Position numbers and translations under genes: made by a program
The notes under the pieces: model-generated
Told to the model about the DNA's origin: nothing
Database searches by the model: none
What the model saw: only the letters and a program-made list of their open reading frames with translations
From: Virgibacillus doumboii
Lineage (GTDB): Bacteria; Bacillota; Bacilli; Bacillales; Amphibacillaceae
DNA length: 64,000 bases
Assembly (NCBI RefSeq): GCF_902806455.1
Contig: NZ_CADCWQ010000001.1
Span: forward strand, 682,001 to 746,000
Direction of reading: 5' to 3'
Shown here: positions 26,203 to 36,114 of the stretch, piece by piece
Layout of the letters: every line of letters begins with the position of its first letter
Position numbering within the stretch: position 1 is the first letter of the stretch

Positions 26203-27023
26203 TGGCGCCATTTCAATTTGGAAAAGTAATTAAATATATTGTTTTAGTATTTTTTGCTATCTTATTTTTAACGCCGGTTTATGTCATTATTGTAACCAGT
26301 TTGAAGCCCTTGGATGAGGTATCACTGGAGCAAATGTGGGCATTGCCGACTTCAATTGATTTCAGTTCCTATTCCCAGGCAATTAAAGAACTGGCTCCAA
26401 ACCTTATGAACAGTATTTATCTGGTAGTGCCTGCAACACTATTATCTGCATTATTAGGTGCGATGAATGGGTATGTATTATCGAAATGGAAATTTAAAGG
26501 ATCAGAAACATTATTTACAATTATTTTGTTTGGTATGTTTATTCCGTATCAAAGTATCCTAATCCCGATGATTCAATTCATACGTACGATTGGATTGTAC
26601 GATACAATTGCTGGACTGGTTCTGGTGCATGTTGTATACGGACTGCCGATTACAACTTTGATGTTCCGTAACTTTTATGCAAGTATTCCAGATCAAATGA
26701 TTGAAGCAGCTAAAATAGATGGTGCAAGTTTCCTCGGTGTTTTCAGACATATTATGATTCCATTATCTATTACGGGATTTGTCGTTGTAGCAATCTGGCA
26801 GTTTACAAACATTTGGAACGAGTTCCTGTTTGCTGTAACCATAACGACAAATGAAAATCAGCCGGTTATGGTGGCATTGCAGAATCTTTCCGGAAGTCAG
26901 ATTGTGCAGTGGAACGTGCAGATGGCCGGGGCGTTAATTGCTGCGTTACCGACGCTGCTTGTCTATATTATTTTAGGAAAATATTTCGTCCGTGGACTCC
27001 TGGCAGGATCTGTGAAGGGGTAG
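26202..27023 (+). CDS. Sugar ABC transporter permease (MalG/GtsC-type)
   Basis: Second permease of 273 residues with six predicted helices. Its EAA loop is DQMIEAAKIDGASFLGVFRH near residue 165. It begins at the last base of the previous stop codon, and a terminator follows 8 bases after its own stop, so it closes the transporter operon. As with its partner, no ATP-binding subunit gene lies nearby. Confidence 0.92.
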   Translation: MAPFQFGKVIKYIVLVFFAILFLTPVYVIIVTSLKPLDEVSLEQMWALPTSIDFSSYSQAIKELAPNLMNSIYLVVPATLLSALLGAMNGYVLSKWKFKGSETLFTIILFGMFIPYQSILIPMIQFIRTIGLYDTIAGLVLVHVVYGLPITTLMFRNFYASIPDQMIEAAKIDGASFLGVFRHIMIPLSITGFVVVAIWQFTNIWNEFLFAVTITTNENQPVMVALQNLSGSQIVQWNVQMAGALIAALPTLLVYIILGKYFVRGLLAGSVKG

Positions 27024-27030
27024 GAAAATG

Positions 27031-27069
27031 GAGAGTCTATTATTCGTTTGGATAATAGATTCTTTTTTA
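27031..27069 (+). terminator. Intrinsic terminator of the ABC operon
   Basis: The arms around TCTATTATT (27036-27044) and GGATAATAGA (27050-27059) pair, with a T6 run at 27063-27068. Confidence 0.85.
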
Positions 27070-27097
27070 CAATAAGAGTCATGAGGAGTGAGACAGA

Positions 27098-28081
27098 ATG
27101 AACTATCGTCAGCTTGGAAACACTGAGTTGAACATAAGCGAATTAAGTTTTGGAACGTGGGGAATTGGCGGCCAGTGGGGAACAACCAATGATGATGAGG
27201 CATTGGGTGCGCTGGATCGGGCCATGGATAAAGGTGTCAATTTCTTTGATACAGCCGATGTTTATGGTAATGGTCATAGTGAGCAGCTTTTAGCCAGGGC
27301 TACAAAAGGGAAGGAAACCTCTATTCATATTGCTACTAAATTTTGCCGTGCCGGTGATATTCATGATCTGGAGAATTACTCGATGCAACGGGTTATGGAA
27401 TATTGTGAAAATAGTTTGCGGCGTCTTAACCGTGACAGGATTGACTTATACCAAATCCATTGCCCGCCAATGGAGATACTGCAGAATGGCAGGGTTTTCG
27501 AGGCGTTGGAAAAATTAAAGGAGCAAGGAAAAATATGCTACTACGGTGTTAGTGTAGAGACAGTTGAGGAGGGCTTGTATTGCCTTGACCATACGAATGC
27601 AAGTTCACTTCAGGTGATTTTCAATATTTTTCGCCAGAAACCATTGGAGATACTATTTCCGAAAGCTTATGAAAAGGGAGTTGGAATACTGGCTCGAGTT
27701 CCGTTGGCGAGTGGATTGCTTACAGGTAAATTTAACGAAGATGCTACCTTTGAAGCGGATGATCACCGAAACTTTAATCGTGATGGGCAGGAATTTAATG
27801 TGGGTGAGACGTTTGCCGGACTTGAATTTAATAAAGGAGTCGAACTTAGCAGTCAGCTGGATTGGCTAACTGAGGGAAGAGACAGCATGAGTCGTGCGGC
27901 GTTGAAGTGGATTTTGGAACACAAGGAAATATCGAGTGTCATTCCGGGATTTAAAAATGTCAGGCAGGTGGAAGATAATCTTCAGGCGGTAGATACGAAG
28001 GGTTTTTCGGCGGGAGAAAAGGAAAAGATTGAAAAGTTTTATCGTGATGAAGTGCAAGATTTTATTCGGGGTGGTTATTAA
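27098..28081 (+). CDS. Aldo/keto reductase
   Basis: NADPH-dependent (alpha/beta)8-barrel oxidoreductase of 327 residues. The catalytic tetrad can be placed as Asp and Tyr in FFDTADVYGNG (residues 49-59), Lys in IATKF near 84 and His in QIHC near 124. The C-terminal cofactor segment is SVIPGFKNVRQVEDNL near 290. It is close to the YhdN/general-stress branch of AKRs. It follows the ABC operon terminator but has its own ribosome site (AGGAGTGAG), so it is probably a separate transcript. The substrate is unknown; a sugar aldehyde is plausible from its surroundings. Confidence 0.88.
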   Translation: MNYRQLGNTELNISELSFGTWGIGGQWGTTNDDEALGALDRAMDKGVNFFDTADVYGNGHSEQLLARATKGKETSIHIATKFCRAGDIHDLENYSMQRVMEYCENSLRRLNRDRIDLYQIHCPPMEILQNGRVFEALEKLKEQGKICYYGVSVETVEEGLYCLDHTNASSLQVIFNIFRQKPLEILFPKAYEKGVGILARVPLASGLLTGKFNEDATFEADDHRNFNRDGQEFNVGETFAGLEFNKGVELSSQLDWLTEGRDSMSRAALKWILEHKEISSVIPGFKNVRQVEDNLQAVDTKGFSAGEKEKIEKFYRDEVQDFIRGGY

Positions 28082-28095
28082 TCTGGAAGCAGATA

Positions 28096-28124
28096 TGGGA
28101 CAGGCTGAGAGCTTGTCCCATTTT
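28096..28124 (+). terminator. Intrinsic terminator (GGGACAGGC hairpin)
   Basis: TGGGACAGGCT (28096-28106) pairs with AGCTTGTCCCA (28110-28120) around a three-base loop, followed by TTTT. Confidence 0.8.
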
Positions 28125-28140
28125 ATGAAACTCGTAAAGT

Positions 28141-28191
28141 CGGGAGAGAATGCACTGAGCTCGGGAGAGAGCCCAACAAAGTCGGGAGAGA
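28141..28191. repeat. CGGGAGAGA repeat, 3 units, 21-bp period
   Basis: The core CGGGAGAGA occurs at 28141, 28162 and 28183, exactly 21 bp apart each time, with different 12-base spacers. It fills the gap between the convergent aldo/keto reductase and galM genes. Confidence 0.85.
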
Positions 28192-28202
28192 ATAATTCGC
28201 CT

Positions 28203-29225
28203 TCACTTGAATGAATAAGTAATATATCTGCTGTATAAATCATCCTTCCGCAATATAATATCTGGGAACCCTTCATGATGCAGGGCTGCCGGATGAGCCT
28301 GAGCTTCAAAACAAACACCTGCATATTTTTCTGACAGGCCGTTGCTTAATTCCAAACCGGCATCCAAGCCGTTTGCAGTATAAAGGACCATCCCTGGCTG
28401 ATTTGTGCGAATTTCCATTTTTCTGCCGGAGTTAGTTTCCACTACATTAACTTCTTTCTCTTTTCCAAAAATAAAATAATGGTCATAGCCATTTCCCGCA
28501 ATTTTCTGCTGTAATGTATCTGGCTTGAAGCCATCACCAAGTAATCTCCCTTTTTGAAACTCGAAAGGAGTCCCAGCTGTATCAATAAGCTTCCCTGTTG
28601 GAATGAGTTCATCGTCCATCTCAACAAAATAACCAGTTTCAAATTGGACATGATGATTGTACACTGTATCTTTCATATCTCCATTTAAATTAAAATATGA
28701 ATGATTCGTCAGTGCAATTGGTGTGTCCTGATCAGATATGGCCTGGTAGGTGAGTGTAAGTTCATTGGCATTGTTCAGTGTATAAGTAATGGTCACCTCC
28801 AGATTACCGGGATAGCCATCTTCCAAATGACTGCTCGTATGTGAGAGAATGAGACTTACTTCATCATTTGATTGGGAAGTTTCTGCATCCCAAATCACCT
28901 GATGGAATCCACTTGCACCCCCGTGCAGATGATGGTTGCCTTCGTTTCTTTCCAGGGTGTATGCTTGTCCATCATGCTTTAATGTAGCATCCTGAATTCT
29001 TCCGGCAACACGCCCGATTTGCGCACCTAAAAAGTTGCTATTTGATGCATAATCCGCATATTCTTTATAGCCCAGTACAATATTTTCGGCGTTTCCATGC
29101 TGGTCAGGAACCATCATTTTTGTAATAATCCCGCCATAATTCAATATACTGACAGACATGCCATGATCATTTGCGAGAGTATATTCCTTCCATTTATCGC
29201 GTATATATTTCTTTGCAATATACAA
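28203..29225 (-). CDS. galM: Aldose 1-epimerase (mutarotase)
   Basis: Interconverts the alpha and beta anomers of galactose/glucose so that galactokinase receives its preferred form. It has 340 residues with a TTG start at 29225 and only a weak ribosome site. Conserved features are GGIITKMMVPD near residue 31, LGAQIGRVAGRI near 70, LHGGASGFHQVIW near 98 (catalytic His region), LTNHSYFNL near 166 (second His) and CFEAQAHPAALHHEGFP near the C-terminus (catalytic Glu). It is the last gene of the leftward galK-galE-galT-galM operon. Confidence 0.92.
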   Translation of the reverse strand: MYIAKKYIRDKWKEYTLANDHGMSVSILNYGGIITKMMVPDQHGNAENIVLGYKEYADYASNSNFLGAQIGRVAGRIQDATLKHDGQAYTLERNEGNHHLHGGASGFHQVIWDAETSQSNDEVSLILSHTSSHLEDGYPGNLEVTITYTLNNANELTLTYQAISDQDTPIALTNHSYFNLNGDMKDTVYNHHVQFETGYFVEMDDELIPTGKLIDTAGTPFEFQKGRLLGDGFKPDTLQQKIAGNGYDHYFIFGKEKEVNVVETNSGRKMEIRTNQPGMVLYTANGLDAGLELSNGLSEKYAGVCFEAQAHPAALHHEGFPDIILRKDDLYSRYITYSFK

Positions 29226-29255
29226 ATTAGTTCACCTGCCTCTGAAAAATATATG

Positions 29256-29286
29256 GAGACAAGGGACCTGTCCCCCTGGCCCACTT
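29256..29286. repeat. 31-bp repeat downstream of galT
   Basis: GAGACAAGGGACCTGTCCCC (29256-29275) plus 11 further bases. Six bases past the galT stop. A copy with about six differences lies at 30811-30841, just past galE, so galT is bracketed by the pair in the same orientation. Confidence 0.75.
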
Positions 29287-29291
29287 CTGCC

Positions 29292-30776
29292 TCAAAGCGT
29301 TTTAATAAATCGCTCGAATGCTGATTTCTCATTAAACACACCAGCATCCTCAAGAACCTTTGAAAATTTGATTCCCAGTTCTTTTTGCAAAATATGCTCT
29401 GCTTTTGTGTCATCACTAATAGTGCCATATTTTTGGTTGATGTCTTCCGCCCAAGCCTTATGATAGTCTGCTACATTGCTAGGTTTGCCCAACAGAGATT
29501 GCTTGATTTCAGCCAGTTCATCTTTCAATCTGGCTGGAAGCACCGCAAGCCCCATCACTTCAATCAGTCCGATGTTTTCCTTTTTAATATGATGGACATC
29601 TGCATGCGGGTGGAAGATACCCAGCGGATGTTCATCCGATGTCCGGTTATTGCGCAAAACCAGGTCAAGCTCATAGACTTCACCACATATCCGGGCTATT
29701 GGTGTAATCGTATTATGTGGTGTATTACCGGTGAAAGCTTTAATAGCTGCATGTTCATCTGAGTAATTTTTCCACGTTTGTAAAATATGGTCTGCTGCTT
29801 CAACTAAGTGTTCTTTTTCCGTACTTTTCAGCCGAATAACTGACAATGGCCAGTGCAGAACATGTGCAGAAACTTTTTCAAAGTCTGTAAGTGTAAATGA
29901 AAATGCCTCTTTTGCGTCTGTCATGGCAAATCTGTATCTGCCGCCCTGATAATGGTCATGCGTCAAAATTGACCCGCCGACTATCGGCAAATCCGCATTC
30001 GATCCGATAAAATAATGAGGAAATTTATCAATGAATGCCAGCAGCCGTTCAAAGGTTTTTTTGTCAATTTTCATATCACGATGTTCTTCCGCAAGCAATA
30101 TGCTATGCTCGTTGTAATAGACATAAGGTGAATATTGCAGGTGCCAGTTTTCTCCCAGCAATGGAACGTTGATTACCCTGTGATTGGCCCGTGCCGGATA
30201 TCCGGTGCGGCCGGCATATCCTTCATTTTCAACGCAGAGAACACATTTGGGGTAGTCAATGTTTTGTTTATTTTCCCGCTCACGTTTGATTTGTTCCGGA
30301 TCCTTTTCGGGCTTTGACAAATTAATCGTGATATCGAACTCTCCGTATTCCGTATCGGTTTTAAAATGGATATTCTTTTCAATCCGTTTCACCTGGATGT
30401 AATTGCTGTCTTTACTCAGCTGATAAAAATAATCGGTTGCCTTGATAGGGGAGTCTTTGTATTTTTCCTGGAAAATAGAATTCACAGTTGACGGACGGGC
30501 GACAAGGCAATTCATGATACCAGCAGCAAGTATTTCCTTTTCATCGAAATTATCATCAATGATATGCTGGTTGACGGCATATTCAATTAATTGTTCCAGC
30601 AAGTCTGACATTGCTTTGCCAAGATGAGATGTTGCACTTGTTCCTGTATCTTCCGGAAAAGATTCAAGCTGAAGAAGGTGCATGATTTGATTGCGTGCAT
30701 AAATATGGTCAGACTTCTCGATTAGTTCGGTTTGGATTGCCTGTTGAATCAGTCTTTCAATATGCTGATCAATCAT
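29292..30776 (-). CDS. galT: Galactose-1-phosphate uridylyltransferase (Firmicutes type)
   Basis: Leloir-pathway enzyme converting galactose-1-phosphate and UDP-glucose to UDP-galactose and glucose-1-phosphate. Length is 494 residues from the ATG at 30776, chosen because GAGAGGAG lies upstream; the frame is open back to 30839 inside galE. It is the long GalT2 class typical of Bacillus and Lactobacillus, not the short HIT-like GalT of enterics. Features include KCVLCVENEGYAGRTGYPAR near residues 181-200 and SILTHDHYQGGRYRFAM near 273-289. It sits 60 bases after galE. Confidence 0.93.
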   Translation of the reverse strand: MIDQHIERLIQQAIQTELIEKSDHIYARNQIMHLLQLESFPEDTGTSATSHLGKAMSDLLEQLIEYAVNQHIIDDNFDEKEILAAGIMNCLVARPSTVNSIFQEKYKDSPIKATDYFYQLSKDSNYIQVKRIEKNIHFKTDTEYGEFDITINLSKPEKDPEQIKRERENKQNIDYPKCVLCVENEGYAGRTGYPARANHRVINVPLLGENWHLQYSPYVYYNEHSILLAEEHRDMKIDKKTFERLLAFIDKFPHYFIGSNADLPIVGGSILTHDHYQGGRYRFAMTDAKEAFSFTLTDFEKVSAHVLHWPLSVIRLKSTEKEHLVEAADHILQTWKNYSDEHAAIKAFTGNTPHNTITPIARICGEVYELDLVLRNNRTSDEHPLGIFHPHADVHHIKKENIGLIEVMGLAVLPARLKDELAEIKQSLLGKPSNVADYHKAWAEDINQKYGTISDDTKAEHILQKELGIKFSKVLEDAGVFNEKSAFERFIKTL

Positions 30777-30810
30777 GTTGCATCTACTCCTCTCAGGTGG
30801 AATTGCTAAC

Positions 30811-30841
30811 GAGACAAAGAACCTGTCCCCATGTCTCACTT
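30811..30841. repeat. 31-bp repeat at the galE 3' end
   Basis: GAGACAAAGAACCTGTCCCC (30811-30830) plus 11 further bases, overlapping the galE stop codon at 30836-30838. It is the partner of 29256-29286. The GAGACA/TGTCTC ends also allow a hairpin. Confidence 0.75.
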
Positions 30842-31822
30842 ATACCCGTTTGGGTTGCTTTCGTGCCATTGCCATGCGTCTTCCATGATTTTTGTGATTG
30901 CTGTTCGTGTTGGGTTCCATCCTAGTACTTTTTTTGCCTTGTCGGAGCTTGCGATTAAAACACTCGGATCGCCCGCGCGACGCTCACCGATTTCTGCCTG
31001 AATTTCTTTTCCAGTTACATTTCGTGCAGCATCAATCATTTCTTTTACCGAGAATCCCTGGCTGCTGCCGAGATTGAAAATATTGCTTTCGCCGTCATTA
31101 TTTAAATAAGTCATTGCCAGGATATGTGCCTGGATCAGGTCCTCTACATGAACGTAATCCCGGATACAGGTGCCGTCTTCTGTATTATAATCATCACCAA
31201 ATATGGTAATATTCGGACGCTGACCGAGAGCAGCCTGCAATATGATTGGTACAAGGTGTGTTTCGGGGCGATGGTCCTCACCAATTTCGCCGGATTCCCT
31301 GGCGCCTGCGACATTGAAATACCTGAGGGATACATACCTGATTCCGTGCGCCTGTTCCGTCCACTTCATCAGTTTTTCCATTGTCAGTTTTGTTTCTCCA
31401 TACGTGTTTGTCGGATTTGGCTGCATATCTTCCGTAAGCGGAATCGATTCCGGTTCTCCATACGTTGCTGCGGTTGAGGAGAAGACGATATTTTTTACAT
31501 TGTGTTCGACCATGGCCCTCAGTAAAATCTGTGTACCGTATACATTGTTATCAAAATACTGGAGTGGTTTTTCCATCGATTCCCCGACAAGCGAGTTGGC
31601 GGCGAAATGCATGACTCCATCGATTGATTCCTTTTCAAAGACAACGCTCAGGAAATCAAAATTCCGGATATCTCCCTGATAAAATGTTGCCTCAGGATGG
31701 ATTGCTTCCTTATGCCCTGTTGCCAGATTATCAACAACGATGACATTTTCACCTTTATCTATAAGCTGATACACCGCATGGGAGCCGATATATCCTGCTC
31801 CGCCTAATACAAGAATACTCAT
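30836..31822 (-). CDS. galE: UDP-glucose 4-epimerase
   Basis: NAD-dependent short-chain-type epimerase interconverting UDP-galactose and UDP-glucose. Length is 328 residues. The N-terminal dinucleotide motif is [15 protein letters not shown] (residues 5-19). Also present are [12 protein letters not shown] near 72, the catalytic [11 protein letters not shown] (Ser/Thr, Tyr) near 115-125 with YGETK supplying Tyr-x-x-x-Lys, and LRYFNVAGA near 168. It starts directly after the galK stop codon. Confidence 0.95.
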   Translation of the reverse strand: MSILVLGGAGYIGSHAVYQLIDKGENVIVVDNLATGHKEAIHPEATFYQGDIRNFDFLSVVFEKESIDGVMHFAANSLVGESMEKPLQYFDNNVYGTQILLRAMVEHNVKNIVFSSTAATYGEPESIPLTEDMQPNPTNTYGETKLTMEKLMKWTEQAHGIRYVSLRYFNVAGARESGEIGEDHRPETHLVPIILQAALGQRPNITIFGDDYNTEDGTCIRDYVHVEDLIQAHILAMTYLNNDGESNIFNLGSSQGFSVKEMIDAARNVTGKEIQAEIGERRAGDPSVLIASSDKAKKVLGWNPTRTAITKIMEDAWQWHESNPNGYK

Positions 31823-32998
31823 TTAACGAACTCCTTCCGTTATTTCTTTGGCCCCGTCACTGATTGAAGCTGTGTAGAATGTCGGTTCATAACCAATCGA
31901 CTTCGTATAAATTTGATATACATTCGTTTGGAAATCATCTATTTTATTCTTTTCTACAATTGCAATTGCACAACCGCCAAATCCGGCCCCGGTCATCCGT
32001 CCGCCGATAACACCATCCTGTTTCCAGGCTGCTTCCACGAGTGTGTCCAGTTCAATTCCGGTTACTTCATAATCATTTTTGAGTGAATGGTGCGATGCAT
32101 TGATTAACTCGCCGAATCCAATCAGATCGCCTTCCTGTAATTTCTTTAAAGCGTCCAGCGTACGGACGTTTTCAGTTACAGCATGTTTTGCGCGTTTACG
32201 GTCTATTTCGTTTTTAATGAGGTACTTGTGCTGGTCAAATTGCTCATTTGATAAATCACCAAGACTATTAATGGACAGTTCGCGCTTTAAATCGGCAAGC
32301 GCCTGCTCACACTGCTGGCGGCGCTCATTGTACTTGGACCCTGCCAGTGTACGTTGTTTATTGGTGTTCATAATGATGATGGCATGGTTCTCAAGTTCAA
32401 TCGGAGCATAGTTGTAATCAAGTGTCTGACAGTCCAGAAGAATTGCGTGATTTTTTTTGCCCATGCCAATTGCAAACTGATCCATAATTCCGCTGTTCAC
32501 ACCGATATACTCATTTTCAACCTTTTGCCCTAGCTTGATCATCTCGATACGGTTAATTTTTTGATTGAACAGGTTTTCCAGCAGTACGCCAGTCACCATT
32601 TCAATTGATGCAGAGGATGAGAGACCGGCACCATTGGGGATATTTCCGTAATAAAGGATGTCAGCACCGTGTTCAATTTCATGGCCCTGCTCCATTATGT
32701 ATTTGATCATTCCTTTGGGATAGTTTGCCCAATCATGCTCTGGATTGAAGGTTAAATCAGAAAGGTCACATTTAATCACACCAACTTCCGGAAAGTTCAT
32801 CGAGTAGAAGCGTAATGTTGCGTCGTTCCGCTTTACCGCCACGGCATACGTCCCAAAAGAAATCGATGCCGGAAAAACGTGTCCTCCATTATAGTCGGTA
32901 TGCTCCCCGATCAGGTTGATTCTTCCCGGAGCAAAGAATTCACGAGGTGTTTTTGTTGTGTTGAAAATATTTTGGAACTCTTGGATTAAATCGTCCAT
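31823..32998 (-). CDS. galK: Galactokinase
   Basis: GHMP-family kinase phosphorylating galactose at C1. Length is 391 residues from the ATG at 32998, which is preceded by AAGGAGGAG; an ATG six codons earlier lies upstream of that ribosome site. Motifs are FFAPGRINLIGEHTDYNGGH (galactokinase signature, about residues 17-36), PNGAGLSSSASIEM near 120 (ATP-binding) and GGRMTGAGFGGCAIA near 337. It is the first gene of the gal operon, with a palindromic operator about 42-57 bp upstream of its start. Confidence 0.95.
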   Translation of the reverse strand: MDDLIQEFQNIFNTTKTPREFFAPGRINLIGEHTDYNGGHVFPASISFGTYAVAVKRNDATLRFYSMNFPEVGVIKCDLSDLTFNPEHDWANYPKGMIKYIMEQGHEIEHGADILYYGNIPNGAGLSSSASIEMVTGVLLENLFNQKINRIEMIKLGQKVENEYIGVNSGIMDQFAIGMGKKNHAILLDCQTLDYNYAPIELENHAIIIMNTNKQRTLAGSKYNERRQQCEQALADLKRELSINSLGDLSNEQFDQHKYLIKNEIDRKRAKHAVTENVRTLDALKKLQEGDLIGFGELINASHHSLKNDYEVTGIELDTLVEAAWKQDGVIGGRMTGAGFGGCAIAIVEKNKIDDFQTNVYQIYTKSIGYEPTFYTASISDGAKEITEGVR

Positions 32999-33039
32999 GA
33001 GCTGCTCCTCCTTCATGTTATTATCTTAAGTTTACTACA

Positions 33040-33055
33040 GTGTAATCGGATACAC
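33040..33055. promoter_or_regulatory. Putative GalR operator between galK and the LacI-type gene
   Basis: GTGTAATCGGATACAC has perfect 5-bp arms and a central CG, as LacI-family operators do. It lies between the divergent galK and regulator genes, nearer galK, where binding would block the gal transcript. Confidence 0.65.
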
Positions 33056-33136
33056 AATAATATAATTTTAGTAAAATATATAATAATTTTACCTGGTTTA
33101 TATTCGGTGTTAATTGGGTTTATTTAATTGATTATG

Positions 33137-33165
33137 TTGAAATATTACTATTTATCAAGTAAAAT
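33137..33165 (+). promoter_or_regulatory. Sigma-A promoter of the gal regulator gene
   Basis: TTGAAA (33137-33142), 17 bp, then TAAAAT (33160-33165), 40 bp before the ATG at 33206. Confidence 0.7.
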
Positions 33166-33187
33166 TTAGATAAAATTTAACTGGTGA

Positions 33188-34198
<1,011 letters not shown>

Positions 34199-34229
34199 AA
34201 GGATAGGCGCTTAAGGGAGGAGAAGCCAT

Positions 34230-35084
34230 ATGATAATCAGTACAGTATACAAAAAAGGGAATCGGGATATAAACGAAGATGCCTATGTCGTAAATGAACA
34301 GGCGGGGATATTTGCTGCAATTGATGGTGCCACAGGACTTGAAGGTGTTCCCGGCCATGTAGCATCAGGTGCTGTAAAAAATGTGTTAGATAATGCGAAA
34401 GAAGGAGAGCAGTTTGAGAAAATAATCCAAACGGCCAATCATCAGGTCGGCAAGGAAACTGTAAAATACCTCGGCCTGGATGACGCTGCCATTAATGAGG
34501 TGCCAAAAGAAAAGCGGAGTACATGTGCACTTGCAGCAATTTCAATAGATATGGATAGCTTATCACTAAAGTATGTCCACGCCGCCGACTGCATGATTTT
34601 TTTACAGTACGAAAATGGAGATATTCGTACGGTTACCTATGACTTGCTCAGCCATTTTGACCAAAAGGCTATAGATAAAATTGTGGAATTAAGGGAAATG
34701 CGGGGCAGTCAAGTGGATTTGGCGGAAGCTCGAGAAGAAGTACGGCCCATTTTAATCAAAAACCGCTCTCTGCTTAACACAGATGATGGATATGGTGTGA
34801 TTGATGGAATTGAGTGTGCCTTAGCTCACTTGGAAAATGGGAGTTTATCTTTGAAAAAAGTCACCGGAATTCTTTTGTTGAGTGATGGATTAATGCTGCC
34901 GACTGGACAGGAAGAATGTGATGCGTGGAAACAAACCGCGGAAATTGCCTTTCGTTCCGGACTGGATGGATTAGTTGATGAAGTGGAGACTAGGGAAAAT
35001 AGTGATACTCAGTGTGTGACATATCCCCGTCTGAAAATGAATGATGATAAGACGGGTGTACTGATTAAATTGGGTAACGATTAG
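34230..35084 (+). CDS. PP2C-family (PPM) protein phosphatase-like protein
   Basis: Protein of 284 residues with the metal-binding pattern of PPM phosphatases: NRDINEDAYVV (residues 11-21), FAAIDGATGLEG near 28, ILLLSDGLMLPT near 213 and a C-terminal DDKTGVLIKL, each providing an expected Asp. The fold should dephosphorylate Ser/Thr phosphoproteins or a small molecule. It lies 31 bases after the gal regulator and 44 before manA, an odd position among sugar genes. The substrate cannot be inferred. GGGAGGAG precedes the ATG. Confidence 0.8.
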   Translation: MIISTVYKKGNRDINEDAYVVNEQAGIFAAIDGATGLEGVPGHVASGAVKNVLDNAKEGEQFEKIIQTANHQVGKETVKYLGLDDAAINEVPKEKRSTCALAAISIDMDSLSLKYVHAADCMIFLQYENGDIRTVTYDLLSHFDQKAIDKIVELREMRGSQVDLAEAREEVRPILIKNRSLLNTDDGYGVIDGIECALAHLENGSLSLKKVTGILLLSDGLMLPTGQEECDAWKQTAEIAFRSGLDGLVDEVETRENSDTQCVTYPRLKMNDDKTGVLIKLGND

Positions 35085-35128
35085 ATTATGGTATGATACT
35101 TTTAAATGAGGGATCTGGAGGTAATGAG

Positions 35129-36085
35129 ATGTATAACGAACCGATTTTTTTACAGCCGGTTTTTCAGGAACGAATCTGGGGCGGTCAGAAATTAAAGACA
35201 GAATATAATTATGATATTCCTTCCAATCAGACTGGTGAGGCATGGGTGATTTCTGCTCATCCAAACGGACCGAGCGTTATTCAGAATGGCCCTTTGAATG
35301 GTCGTACGTTGGAAGAAGCCTGGAGGGAACATGGAGAGTTATTTAATAAAACCAGTGATAATGATGAAGCATATCCACTGCTTGTCAAAGTATTGGATGC
35401 TAATGCAGATTTGTCGGTACAGGTGCATCCGAATGATGTGTATGCTCAACATGAGGAAGGACAGCCATACGGGAAAACAGAGTGCTGGTATGTACTGGAT
35501 GCGGAGCCGGATGCAGAATTGGTGTTGGGACATCATGCTGTATCCAGGAAAGAATTGGAGCACATGATAGACAAGGCTGAATGGGACAGGCTATTACGAC
35601 GTGTGAAGGTGAAGCCTGGTGATTTTGTTTATGTTCCAAGCGGGACTATTCATGCAATTGGTAAAGGAATTGTCATTTTGGAAACACAGCAGAGTTCAGA
35701 CATTACTTATCGTGTTTATGATTATGACCGAATGGATGCTGCAGGAGAGAAGCGGGAGTTGCATTTGAAAAAAGCCAAGCAGGTGACTTCCGTTCCACAT
35801 CGGGATTCTGATTTACAGGAGAATGAGGAGACAACCGGCAGCTTGGTAATGAAAAAACTTGTTGAAAATGATTATTTTGGGGTAAGTCATTGGCAGTTGG
35901 ATGGTGAAGCAACATGTGAGTTAACCGAGGATTTTCTGCAGGTGAGTGTGATTAAAGGTGATGCTGTTTTGAGTGTGGCAGGAAAGCGATTCGACATTGA
36001 AAAAGGAATGCATTTTATTTTGCCTAATGGGCTGGATGAATACACGTTATCAGGGGATGCGGAGTTTATTGTATCGTGGGATTAA
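35129..36085 (+). CDS. manA: Mannose-6-phosphate isomerase, class I
   Basis: Zinc enzyme interconverting mannose-6-phosphate and fructose-6-phosphate. Length is 318 residues from the ATG at 35129 behind CTGGAGG; an in-frame ATG at 35093 has no ribosome site. It is the short Bacillus-type class I enzyme. Motifs are ERIWGGQKL near residue 11, LSVQVHPND near 94 (zinc His), GKTECWYVLDAEP near 112 (zinc Glu) and FVYVPSGTIHAIG near 165 (zinc His). It is followed 29 bases later by a fructokinase, so the two feed fructose-6-phosphate from mannose-phosphate and fructose. Confidence 0.93.
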   Translation: MYNEPIFLQPVFQERIWGGQKLKTEYNYDIPSNQTGEAWVISAHPNGPSVIQNGPLNGRTLEEAWREHGELFNKTSDNDEAYPLLVKVLDANADLSVQVHPNDVYAQHEEGQPYGKTECWYVLDAEPDAELVLGHHAVSRKELEHMIDKAEWDRLLRRVKVKPGDFVYVPSGTIHAIGKGIVILETQQSSDITYRVYDYDRMDAAGEKRELHLKKAKQVTSVPHRDSDLQENEETTGSLVMKKLVENDYFGVSHWQLDGEATCELTEDFLQVSVIKGDAVLSVAGKRFDIEKGMHFILPNGLDEYTLSGDAEFIVSWD

Positions 36086-36114
36086 TTGGGAGTTGAATAA
36101 AGGAGGGGAAGCAT

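Noticed and set aside
28029..28214. A short plus-strand protein with SGENxxx heptapeptides across the CGGGAGAGA units
   Set aside because: The frame overlaps the end of the aldo/keto reductase in another phase, has no ribosome site, and the heptapeptides are just the 21-bp DNA repeat translated.
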